Source: Lachancea dasiensis
Taxonomy: Eukaryota > Ascomycota > Saccharomycetes > Saccharomycetales > Saccharomycetaceae
Length of the DNA stretch: 64,000 nucleotides
Assembly (NCBI GenBank): GCA_900074725.1
Contig: LT598461.1
Span: 1,240,001 to 1,304,000, forward strand
Direction: 5' to 3'
This document shows positions 20,001 to 28,282 of this stretch, piece by piece (position 1 is the stretch's first letter; each line of letters opens with the position of its first letter). Both the position numbers and the translations under genes were made by a program. The notes below the pieces were generated by a model. It worked only from the letters and a program-made list of their open reading frames with translations, did not search any database and was not told the DNA's origin.

Positions 20001-21124
20001 AGCCGGGGTACCCCATACAAACAGACGTCAGGTGCACGGTTCGATTGCACTTCGAGGGAAAGGACTTTATCTTATGCGCTGTCGGTCTTGGCGTCTACAT
20101 GACAATATATGGAGGTCAACATCAGTGGAAGAAGATCTTAGCTCTGTCAAAAGTGACCCGCATGGAGATAAACATACGACTAAATGTTCTATTCGTTTTG
20201 GCAGACCGCAGACTCTGCTATTTTAATATCCCGAGTATAATGTGCGCTTACTATAGTGCCAAGAATTACCTTCCGGACGTTCAGGTTACAGGTATCCTTC
20301 TTCAGGAAAAGGTGGGATTTTTTACGATGGCTGAAGATTTTGGTAACCTACGGCAGCTGTTTTACGAGCGGAAAGGGACTATTGTGGTATTAACACCTGA
20401 ATTTAACAGGCTTACGAAGCATCTCAAGTTTTTCAAGCTGTACAAGGAATACAAACTTCCGAGCTTGACAAACGGATTGCTCTCTGCAGACGTCAAGGAC
20501 ATTGTTGTTTTCTCAAAAAGCTTCATCGTCTGTTCTGCGAAGGGTGCAATACTTTTTGGTGATTCTTTCAACGATGAAGGACTGTTTCTACCAAGTTTTA
20601 GTAAGGACACGTCAGTAAATGCCCACAAGCACCATTTCCCGCACCACTCGTTCAGAACGCAGAAAGATGCTTTATCCAAAAACGATTCCTCTAAACAAAA
20701 AATGGCTGGATACGTCAAGACTGACATAGCTAATTCCAAAACTGCTTGTTTGAGTTGTTTTCAACTTAGCGACAATGATTTCATTATGATATATGACGAG
20801 GCAGTCATCAGAATCAACAAAAATGCCGAAATACCAAATTGGACATCGGACATATTGGTACTAGATTTTCACTGCTTGTCCGCAGCTTTCACGGAGGAAT
20901 TTCTGATCTTGTTTGGTGAGAACCTTGTTCAGATCTACGATCTCAACTACGCCGGCACAATCTTGAACACCAAGCTTAGCAGATTGACACCGGTCCAAAT
21001 TATCAAAGGTAAAAAAATTCGGCATCTCAGCTCTGATCGGTCCGAACAAAATCCTGCTGTAGTTTTGAGTCATCCCACCATCGCAGGACGTCAGTTAGTC
21101 TTAGAGTTCTGTCGAGATGTTTAA
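17099..21124 (+). CDS. TUS1: Rho1 guanine-nucleotide exchange factor Tus1
   Basis: 1341 residues from the ATG at 17099 (MPNSYRRNENG; upstream frame has no ATG). Order of parts: a low-complexity Ser/Pro-rich N-terminal region with poly-Pro (RRPPPPMS); a DEP-like helical segment around 320-440; the DH exchange domain around 490-695; a PH domain around 740-905, split by a Ser/Thr-rich insert; and a citron-homology (CNH) domain from about 970 to the end. Known role: activates Rho1 for cell-wall integrity signalling and the cytokinetic ring, under CDK and polo-kinase control through the N-terminal region. It is the ortholog of YLR425W, following SPP382 (YLR424W) after the MIA40/YKT6 insertion typical of interleaved ancestral order. 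Confidence 0.94.
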   Translation: MPNSYRRNENGLRETKPKLPTLPPLVTGHRMQTPERSRRERDDERVAIGWSQVNESKFSPRISDSAISSGGQLTASQSGSGKRHTRRPPPPMSVGAVEAGSLKFPVDYTSPSSLGHLKTPMTPQSYKSPFIGEEELEVSGGSSSTPTKVIRSPFVGDTSVLVPRKYGSHDSQWIVGTTGGNFPTRATAGESEYSDVDLMHTLKELPPLPPMSQESRQRLNFGLYTASTEPTSVSLDANATQDRYEQLHKPFRPFTDQSRQSSGNRAISDSISSYYSNSNYAFNDEILQHRSFESVAGNRPLQQVPSVTVPMQPFNIDQLDENKLFQCYSVYMLSDVYEWLLKVYFEWFNECVFRKFELYQMVQLLLEFQLPTSCDQDVIDSNVDKIMESLVLQGAVRFEAAVTQDTSNDEITFIVAGLSVQGVFTNLIPCYSHETKHSSAKQHVTCYSPRCSFKSMKQSRPVLKLSEIINKSVGLWSEYWKLSPEELSEINPREVSRQSFIFDLIILEERSLNLAHAAIEIYGRRFDPSLLPNDPNFKKLAFDLFEPMIDLHKELLLTPIFWKLSSQGKFIDGVGKIYLQWCNAAKDLYIQYAESMATVHEVINWEKEQGTVFAQWLKKIDDSPEIFRSKLYHDVIFFGGFFKALQNIPVTLNSILKSSDPSMEDYEYLKLAIREVEKLNATVDRVHGAAVDQRRVIRFARQLSLSSGSNSSTVGYVNINEGGKQHSSTQEKLDLGLNQKSRKIIKAGTVFKKRDLWLENTQIFLVLLDNYLLITEVVAKNTDIKYRLSERPIPIDYLSLEAKDELSLPRFSSSKTDTQTPSLLSIQNASESTVGSVKAKTSGSSSPTFKGHSPRRPIPTQLSSPVIQIRNEWSDHQESSASFKIRNTATNESFTFSTHSVEERDSWVSTLVACFKSHHANKKEIYALTCLTDKFSYEEGQAPTNLPILHEGSSIALALETYYNVEEKPGYPIQTDVRCTVRLHFEGKDFILCAVGLGVYMTIYGGQHQWKKILALSKVTRMEINIRLNVLFVLADRRLCYFNIPSIMCAYYSAKNYLPDVQVTGILLQEKVGFFTMAEDFGNLRQLFYERKGTIVVLTPEFNRLTKHLKFFKLYKEYKLPSLTNGLLSADVKDIVVFSKSFIVCSAKGAILFGDSFNDEGLFLPSFSKDTSVNAHKHHFPHHSFRTQKDALSKNDSSKQKMAGYVKTDIANSKTACLSCFQLSDNDFIMIYDEAVIRINKNAEIPNWTSDILVLDFHCLSAAFTEEFLILFGENLVQIYDLNYAGTILNTKLSRLTPVQIIKGKKIRHLSSDRSEQNPAVVLSHPTIAGRQLVLEFCRDV

Positions 21125-21400
21125 TATATGATAGAAGGACAAGGAAGGGAGGAAGAAGAGGCATTATTTGATAAACATTCTATACTAGATTCATCGACCC
21201 GAAGAGATAAATTTCAAGATAGAAACAAAGTACTAAGGTTTTGTTCGTGAAGTGTTGATTATTGATTATTTAGTTAGCATTAATGATTGCTGGATTTGTG
21301 ACGACGTGTATACAATGAGCTCGTAAGAAGTGTCCACAAATTACAGAACTGACCACAGCTGTACAAGCGCTGAGGCAGCTACGAGCCCTCTCTCACAATT

Positions 21401-22467
21401 ATGAACATAGATCAAATTATCGAGATCATAGTTGTTCCAATTCTCAGGTTTCCAATTGTTTTGGTCGCCTTTACGAAATTGTATGTATCGCAGCCAAAGC
21501 GGTCAATCGTGCAGGAGATGTCTGGCATCAAAATTTTGTACTAAAAATCTCTCGGGAGGACAGCTCGACTAGTACCAGTGCTCGCTGGTTCGATGTCTTG
21601 GTTTTTGTCTATACGGTACTAGTCAATGCATTATGGTGGTTAAACAGGCGATACAAAACGAGAGGGAGATGGCAGCACTTAGACCTAATGGGGCATGCCA
21701 CCTGTGTCGTTACTGGTGGCAGCAAAGGATTGGGGTCTGCAGTGGTGAATGAACTACTCACGAGGTTTGCAAATGTGCAGGTGATTGTGGTGGATATCGC
21801 TCCGCCCAAAATAATCAATTCCCGCCTTACCTATTATCCGTGCGACCTTAGTAATGAGTCAAGCGTAAATCGCACTCTAGACTACATCAAGAAGAACCAT
21901 TCAAAAATCGACGTGCTGATAAATAATGCGGGCATTCGTTCCAAGTTCCAGAATTATTCGGACTTGCATAAAGATGACGTGAATCGAGTGTTTCAGGTCA
22001 ACGTTTTTACACCTATGCGTTTTATTCAGGAGTTAAGCCCAAGAGATGATAATAACCAGCAATTCTATACAGTTAACGTGGCCAGCACACTAGGGACATG
22101 TGCCCCGGCGCGCGCATCGTGCTATGGTGCATCAAAAGCAGCTACAATTGCATTCCACGAGGCTTGGACTCAGGAAATAGGCCCTTACAACAATTTCAGA
22201 ACCCTGCTAGTGATGCCGGGGCAATTAGACACTTCAATGTTCAGTGGATTTTCACCTCCTAAGCAATTTTTGGCTCCCTTAGTAGATCCAAAAGCACTTG
22301 CTCAGCGCATCGTAGAATGTTGCAGAACGGGCCAGCGCGGTGAACTCTGCGCTCCGATGTATGCCAACTTCATGGGATTAGTGCGCGTTCTGCCGTATGC
22401 TATAAACCAAGCTGCTCGCAAATTTTCTGGCATGGACAGTTGTTTGCCCGTGGAGAAAACGCACTAA
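21401..22467 (+). CDS. TDA5: Short-chain dehydrogenase-like protein Tda5, two exons
   Basis: Exon 1 is 21401-21480 and exon 2 is 21564-22467, giving 327 residues. The main frame has no ATG at its start. Upstream an ATG opens MNIDQIIEIIVVPILRFP, a hydrophobic N terminus like that of YLR426W, and ends exactly at GTATGT. Exon 2 carries the SDR features TGGSKGLG (cofactor loop), NNAG, and the catalytic YGASK. A second hydrophobic segment (VLVFVYTVLVNALWWL) suggests membrane attachment. The substrate is unknown in this family; the yeast gene is known mainly from a topoisomerase-damage screen. S. cerevisiae YLR426W also has a 5' intron, which supports the model. It follows TUS1 as in YLR425W-YLR426W. 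Confidence 0.88.
21481..21563 (+). other. Spliceosomal intron of TDA5
   Basis: 83 nt. Donor GTATGT at 21481; branch site TACTAAA at 21539-21545 (differs from TACTAAC in the last base); acceptor CAG at 21561-21563, 19 nt after the branch A. Two later AGs (ending 21572 and 21578) are also in phase, so the exact acceptor needs RNA evidence. Confidence 0.8.
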
Positions 22468-22604
22468 CCCTATGGCAATCTTGTGATAAAAGGTCACTTC
22501 GCCAGTGATAATCGCGGCTGGAGTTCTCTCTCAATTCAATCTAGTACTAGATGATATTATGCACGCTATGTAGCACCTCGATGAGAAAAAACTGTTCCTC
22601 TCTT

Positions 22605-23111
22605 CTACTGCGCCTTTTTGACAAGGGAGCCTAAAAACTCCTCGAACCATTTGAAGAGCCTATCAGACTGCAGATATCCGGCTTCGTTGAATACCGTGTT
22701 GGCCGCCAATTGGGCCTCGATGACTTTCCCGCGATCGTCCCGCAGCGTCACCTCGTAATTGACACTGTGCTTCTCCATCTTGGTGGCCACCACAACGGTC
22801 CTATCCCCCGAGCTGCCAGAGTATTTGACACCTTTCTCCACATACTTGCTGAAGTACCAGAAAACAACCGAGAGGACCACATAAGCTCCGACCAAAATTT
22901 TCTGATAAGTAAGAGCATCCTCAAACGTCCACTTCTTATCCAACATAAATGAAATTCCTGCGATCAACGCGATCGAATATCCCAAAAACAACTTTGTGTC
23001 AATCAATTTAAAAGACTGTGTGAATCCCAGTCTTTCGAATGTTGCAGGTAGCGCTTCGTCCAGAGTTTGGCGTAAGTCTGGGGTGCTGTAAACATTGATT
23101 GGTTTGCTCAT
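22605..23111 (-). CDS. SPC2: Signal peptidase complex subunit Spc2
   Basis: 168 residues from the ATG at 23111 (MSKPINVYSTPDL); upstream codons lack an ATG. Two hydrophobic segments (about 50-65, LFLGYSIALIAGISFML; and about 80-98, ILVGAYVVLSVVFWYF) form the hairpin anchor of the SPC25/Spc2 family, with both ends in the cytosol. The C-terminal part is a mixed alpha/beta cytosolic domain ending in FNEAGYLQSDRLFKWF. Known role: non-catalytic subunit of the ER signal peptidase that aids its contact with the Sec61 channel. It is the ortholog of YML055W, the first YML-track gene among YLR-track neighbours. Confidence 0.95.
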   Translation of the reverse strand: MSKPINVYSTPDLRQTLDEALPATFERLGFTQSFKLIDTKLFLGYSIALIAGISFMLDKKWTFEDALTYQKILVGAYVVLSVVFWYFSKYVEKGVKYSGSSGDRTVVVATKMEKHSVNYEVTLRDDRGKVIEAQLAANTVFNEAGYLQSDRLFKWFEEFLGSLVKKAQ

Positions 23112-23402
23112 TTTAACACCGAGCAATTGGAAATTCAAATGCTGCAACTAAAACAGTAACTATATCCGACTGGTTTTATGTTATACTGCTTACACCCTAA
23201 GTGTGAATGGCCAAGGCTTAAAACTGATTTGTTTTGAGCTCAGCAGAAATTGTGCGTATCATATATTCATCATATACCTGTGCACTATTAATATTATTTC
23301 ATCAAATATAATAAAGAAATGAGTGGTAGAGGGCACATACCTCTACAATTTTACATTTCTAAGGCCAGAAGAACTCTTCTCTTTCAATGAGGATATAGGT
23401 CA

Positions 23403-25265
23403 ATGTCACCGGAAACTAGCGGCTCTCCAGATACTGGTGCAAAGAGAGGTAAGCAAACTCCATCAAAAGCCACTTTAAAAAAAGGTGGTGCCCATGGGAC
23501 AGGCCGTGGCAAATCGAAACAGGTTAAGCAGAAGGACAAGAGCTCATTACAGCCAGAAAATAACGATTTTGAGTTCAATATTCAGGATGAACTGGTAAAT
23601 GGTAATTTCAAGGCGAGAGGTCGCAAAACACAGGTTTCCATAAATCATTTGCTGGAATTTCAACTGCCGGAAAGGTCGAAGGAAACGCTGTCTTCGGGCA
23701 GCACAGGAAGACGAAAGGGAAGAAGAGCTCAGGAAGATCGCGTCCACTTGCACGGAGAGTCTTTTGTCAATGCTAATTACAAGTTTTTGGTCGACGATCG
23801 GTTTTCGTGCGCGGAACAAGGTTTGGATCCCAACGTGCCCATTCCTGGCGAAAAAATTGTTCGAGTAGAGGTGGCTAGGGGCCAGAGCTGTCCTATATGC
23901 CTGTCAGACGAGATTGTAGCTCCTAGAATGGTCAGTTGCGGCCATTTATTCTGCCACGCTTGTATGCTGAGCTTTTTCGCCGCGGGCGAAGTCTCAACCC
24001 CAGATGAGGTTACAGGGATATTGCCGAGACGAAAGAAGTATAAAGAGTGCCCATTGTGCGGTACTTTCATTTCCAAAGGAAAGTCAGCACCGGCCGTTTT
24101 CGCCCACCCGAATGACTCTTCACAAATTCCACAAATCGGCCACAGCAGCGTCTTCCAACTGATGTGCAAACCTCACGGATCGATGCTCGCGTTACCTGTG
24201 GTTTTGAATATCGATCCAATGTCCCTGGGTCATTTCCCTTCGACAGAGCTTTCAGAGCTGGCCCCTTACTCGCGTATCATGAAGTGCAACGCTTACCACG
24301 CTATTGACTTGTACAAGAAGGATCTGGGCGATATTCAGGCTCAATTTGAATTGGATAAAGCGCTTTACAACGAGAGTGGTAAGTTTCCCAACCTGGCCAT
24401 TGAAGAGATCAAGCAACAGATCCAAGGATATGAGGAAGCCACCCAATTGCAAGATCCAAAAAAAGATGTAGCATCGAACTTGGCACAGCTGTCACTTGAG
24501 GTTGGGTTAGAGAGGTACCATGATACAAATGCCTACTTTTTTTATCAAACAGCGCATACGGCCAATACCAGGTATTTTTTGTCCCCTCTAGACGTTAAAG
24601 TTCTGATTACTGCGTTTGGGCAGTATTCTCGCTTCCCCCCTATTTTGACAGCAACCGTTGAGGATATACATCATGGCTCGGTTGTAACAGAATCAATGAT
24701 ACAAAAATACAAATACTTCGGTCATTTGCCTATAGGAAGTGATGTAGCTTTTGTTGATGTCGATTGGCGTAGCGTTGAAGATGTGCCAAGTGAGGTGTAT
24801 CAAAAATTCGCGTCTGAGCTCAATACAAGGCGCCGGAAGTCCGCTTGGAAAAAACAACGTGAGGACAAAGACAAACGACGTCATGAGAAGCGCCTGGAGC
24901 GGGAACAAGAAGCTTTTTACATGCGCGAGAATGGGGATTCACCGGATCCTACTATGCTCCCCGCAAACTCTCTTGCCGGACAACACAAGGGTCCGCGTCT
25001 GTCTGAAGACTCGGCGAAAGACCACACTTCGGTGAAAGATAATCAGGGACAGCACATCTCATCGTCTTCCAAGCTTGAAAAGACAGTCTGGGGTACCTCG
25101 ATCCCGACCTCAGAAGAGGCCGTTTCGAAACAAGAGGAAGATGCCGAGTTTGCCAAACTTCTCGAATCTCTCAATCAACAGAAAAGTTTAGAAGCCGGTG
25201 GTAAAAAGAAAAAGAAGCGGATGGTAACTTTATTAAGCTCTGCTCCATCTCGAGGTTCATTCTGA
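23403..25265 (+). CDS. MAG2: RING-finger protein Mag2 (RNF10 type)
   Basis: 620 residues. The N-terminal part (1-80) is basic and low complexity. A conserved block KFLVDDRFSCAEQGLDPN precedes a C3HC4 RING (C163PICLSDE, then CGHLFCHAC and CPLCG near 219) containing a long insertion. The C-terminal third has a Lys/Arg/Glu-rich coiled segment and ends in basic residues. Family knowledge: RNF10/Mag2 is an E3 ligase linked to ubiquitination of 40S ribosomal proteins on stalled initiating ribosomes. The yeast name reflects an old suggestion of base-excision function. It is the ortholog of YLR427W and shares a 291-bp divergent promoter with SPC2. Confidence 0.93.
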   Translation: MSPETSGSPDTGAKRGKQTPSKATLKKGGAHGTGRGKSKQVKQKDKSSLQPENNDFEFNIQDELVNGNFKARGRKTQVSINHLLEFQLPERSKETLSSGSTGRRKGRRAQEDRVHLHGESFVNANYKFLVDDRFSCAEQGLDPNVPIPGEKIVRVEVARGQSCPICLSDEIVAPRMVSCGHLFCHACMLSFFAAGEVSTPDEVTGILPRRKKYKECPLCGTFISKGKSAPAVFAHPNDSSQIPQIGHSSVFQLMCKPHGSMLALPVVLNIDPMSLGHFPSTELSELAPYSRIMKCNAYHAIDLYKKDLGDIQAQFELDKALYNESGKFPNLAIEEIKQQIQGYEEATQLQDPKKDVASNLAQLSLEVGLERYHDTNAYFFYQTAHTANTRYFLSPLDVKVLITAFGQYSRFPPILTATVEDIHHGSVVTESMIQKYKYFGHLPIGSDVAFVDVDWRSVEDVPSEVYQKFASELNTRRRKSAWKKQREDKDKRRHEKRLEREQEAFYMRENGDSPDPTMLPANSLAGQHKGPRLSEDSAKDHTSVKDNQGQHISSSSKLEKTVWGTSIPTSEEAVSKQEEDAEFAKLLESLNQQKSLEAGGKKKKKRMVTLLSSAPSRGSF

Positions 25266-25837
25266 GATAGCACCAGCATGTATCGGAAAGAGCTGCACGT
25301 TCCTTGAATATCAGTTTCACCATAAAAAAAGAAAGCATTCTTCCTTGACGGCCCGGTGTTGATTGGTCTTAGAGAGGAACATGCATGACTCTTTGCGACT
25401 ACATTAGCAATTTCCCAGGAAACAATTATTGTGACCCGTTAGAGGTAACTAATTGAAATAAGGGCAAGTTGGGACACCTTCTGTTGTGCACGACATAACT
25501 GATTTTGTTAATATCATTATTTTCACGACATCTGAATTCAACGACTTTATGTTATCATCACGCATTTACAATGATTGGAAGCATTACAGGCCTATCAAGT
25601 TTTGTGGAAATCTTCATAGAATGATGGGCACTACCAGTTGTATAGGGTACTCTTTGGGGATTCCCTTTTACAACCAATCGTTGCTTACCTCGGCTGTCTG
25701 CTCCGATGTCATTATAATCACGAAACTAGTAGATCGTATATAAGTACTTCCAGAAGGCATTTACGGATAGGGTCTCGAGACCAAAACATTACCCACTTAG
25801 GATACAGCGGACGTAAAGACTCCTCGACAGCAAGGGG
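25266..25837. other. MAG2-CRN1 spacer
   Basis: 572 bp with no recognisable gene. A plus frame of 85 codons (25486-25743) lies here but resembles nothing known. The part before 25838 should hold the CRN1 promoter; GTATATAAG near 25736-25744, about 95 bp upstream of the ATG, is a possible TATA element. Confidence 0.45.
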
Positions 25838-27918
25838 ATGAGGTATGTTCTCTCGATTGAGATTGACAGGAATTAAAATGTTGTTATGGACTAACCTTTT
25901 TGGCCAAATTGAACAGCGGTAAGTTTGTAAGGGCTTCAAAATACAGACATGTATATGGCCAAGTGGCAAAGAAAGAAAGGCAATACGAAAATATCAGGGT
26001 CACCAATAATGCCTGGGACTCCAATTTGATTCAGGCTAACAGCAAGTTTTTGGCTGTCAACTGGAACTCGTCTGGAGGTGGTGCCTTTGCAGTGATTCCG
26101 CTGGATGAAGTTGGGAAAGCTCCGGACCAAGTCCCCCTCTTTAGAGGTCACACGGCCCATGTTTTAGACACCGACTTTAACCCATTCGATGATTACTGTA
26201 TTGCGTCAGGCTCGGATGACGGAAAAATTGGCATTTGGGAGATTCCTAAGGATTACTCATTTCATAACTACACGAGCGCTGACGGTGAGCCCAAGGATTT
26301 GGAACCGAAGAAATTTTTACAAGGCCATGGTCGTAAAGTTGGCCACGTTCTATTTCATCCAACAGCTCAGAACGTTCTGGCTTCCTCGTCCCTCGACTAC
26401 ACTGTCAAAATTTGGGACATTAGTACTGGTAAGGAGCTTTTCAATTTAAAACATCCAGACATGGTCACTTCTATGTCCTTCAGCTATAATGGCAATCACT
26501 TGGTGACAGTTTCTCGTGACAAAAAGCTTAGGGTTTGGGACATTAGAGCTGGGAAAATAGTCAGCGAAGGGCCAGCGCATACAGGAGCCAAAAATCAGAG
26601 GGTTGTATGGCTTGGAAATTCTGATAGAATTGCCACTACTGGTTTTTCTAAGTTGAGTGATCGCCAGGTTGGTATTTGGGATGCATTCAACCTTGAAAAA
26701 GGAGATTTGGGTGGTTTTTACACCTTGGACCAATCTTCAGGAATTGTGATGCCTTTTTATGATGATTCTAACAAGATCTTGTATCTAGTAGGCAAGGGAG
26801 ACGGCAATATCCGTTATTTTGAGTTTCAAAATGACGAGCTTTTTGAGTTATCGGAGTTCCAATCCGTCGACCCGCAACGTGGTTTTGCAGCTGCCCCTAG
26901 GAGAGCAGTAAGTGTCAAAAACAATGAAATTTTGAAGGGATTCAAAACGGTTAACGATCACTGTATCGAACCAATCTCATTCCACGTACCTAGAAAAGCG
27001 GACTCTTTTCAAGATGACATCTACCCTGATGCGCCATCTCATATCGCTGCACTATCGGCTGAGGAATGGGCCTCAGGTAAGTCCACCGAGGGCCCACTTC
27101 TGTTTAATATGAAGTCCCTCTTTGATGGGTCAGAGCCCATGTTGGTACCATCCTCTGCCGGAAATTCTGAACCCGTGCCGCCTGCTACGACTCCATCTGC
27201 GCCAGCAGCCGAGGAGCCGAGCGCTTCTGAAAAAGGAGATGTGGGCCAGAAGGAGGAATCGACGCCGCAATCGACCGAAAAAACTTTGACAAGGCCTCCG
27301 TCACCAGTTACCATACCCAAGCCCTCTGCCCCAAAGACCTCAAAGGAGAATGGTAGCTCTACTGCAATTGATGAAACATTAAAGGAAGACAAGACAGTCA
27401 ATGGTCTTCTGATGAGGGCTTCGCAATTGGACAAGGATAACGACGCAGAAGATCCCTCTAAAGACGTCTCGACTTGGGATGAAGGCGAGGATAATGTCCC
27501 CCCCGCTGAACTCCCACCGCCTGTTTCTTCAGCCTCGAGAGTTGAAGAGAGCAAGCTTGTACCAGCCAAAACAGAAAAGTCAAAAACAATCCCACAAGAA
27601 GCCGTCCCGGCCACTCAAACGCCAACACCTGAGGCTACGCCTTCTCAGACTAAAATTAAGACTTCAACTTCCTCGCCTGCTACGAGACTCGAAGAAAAGG
27701 TGGAAGAATTTACTACTACAACTAGCGACTCCAATGTTAGTGATTCTACAGTTGCCCCCACGGCGAAAACTATGGGTCTCAAACAATCTGTGGAGACCTT
27801 GTCAGGTTTAGTTTTACAACTGAGCCAGGTAGTTGATGACCTAAAGAGGGCTAGCCTGGAGAAAGACACCCGCCTAAAGGCTGTGGAAGACAAGTTAGCT
27901 CAATTAGTGGGGAAATAA
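25838..27918 (+). CDS. CRN1: Coronin, two exons with a tiny first exon
   Basis: Exon 1 is 25838-25842 (ATGAG) and exon 2 is 25917-27918, 668 residues in all. Exon 2's frame has no ATG before the conserved SGKFVRASKYRHVYGQ, and the joined start reads MSGKFVRASKY, as in yeast Crn1. Residues 1 to about 400 form the seven-bladed WD40 propeller (e.g. GHGRKVGHVLFHP, SSSLDYTVKIWD). A Pro/Ser/Glu-rich linker follows, then a C-terminal coiled coil (about 620-668, LVLQLSQVVDDLKRASLEKD). Known role: binds actin filaments and regulates Arp2/3 at cortical patches. It is the ortholog of YLR429W, which to my knowledge is intronless in S. cerevisiae. Confidence 0.95.
25843..25916 (+). other. Spliceosomal intron of CRN1
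   Basis: 74 nt. Donor GTATGT directly after ATGAG; branch site GACTAAC at 25889-25895; acceptor ACAG ending at 25916, 22 nt after the branch A. Splicing joins AG to C and restores a Ser codon ahead of GKFVRASK. Confidence 0.92.
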
Positions 27919-28282
27919 GTACTGATAGAAACCGTTTTTTATAATAACACGCTATAGATCTGAGGACCTTGATTTACTTAAAATTTCTTATTACTTTTAC
28001 TGGCCAGAGAATCCCGTATATAGTATATAGCATTATTACTTGCACAAATTTTTCATAAATGATAAATTCGAGGCGATCCACGCATTTGTTAAGGTTCAGT
28101 TCATACACACCTGAAAGTCAATCACGCCCACATATCGTATTTCCCCGTTGCAAATAGCTCTCGGCTTAGCACGCTCTGGCTTTGGGTCGTGTGTATTTAA
28201 TATATAGGTATATTCTCGCCTAGACTTCAGTGAGAATTCACAATCCCATAAATCAAAAACAAGATCCTTTTCTGCGATCTTG
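27919..28282. other. CRN1-SEN1 spacer
   Basis: AT-rich 364-bp spacer. AATATATAGG near 28199-28208, about 80 bp before the SEN1 ATG, is a candidate TATA element. No RNA gene is seen. Confidence 0.4.

Noticed and set aside
21598-22467. TDA5 as a single-exon gene starting with TTG
   Set aside because: A nearby ATG exon with GTATGT, branch site and acceptor gives the expected N terminus, so the spliced model is preferred.
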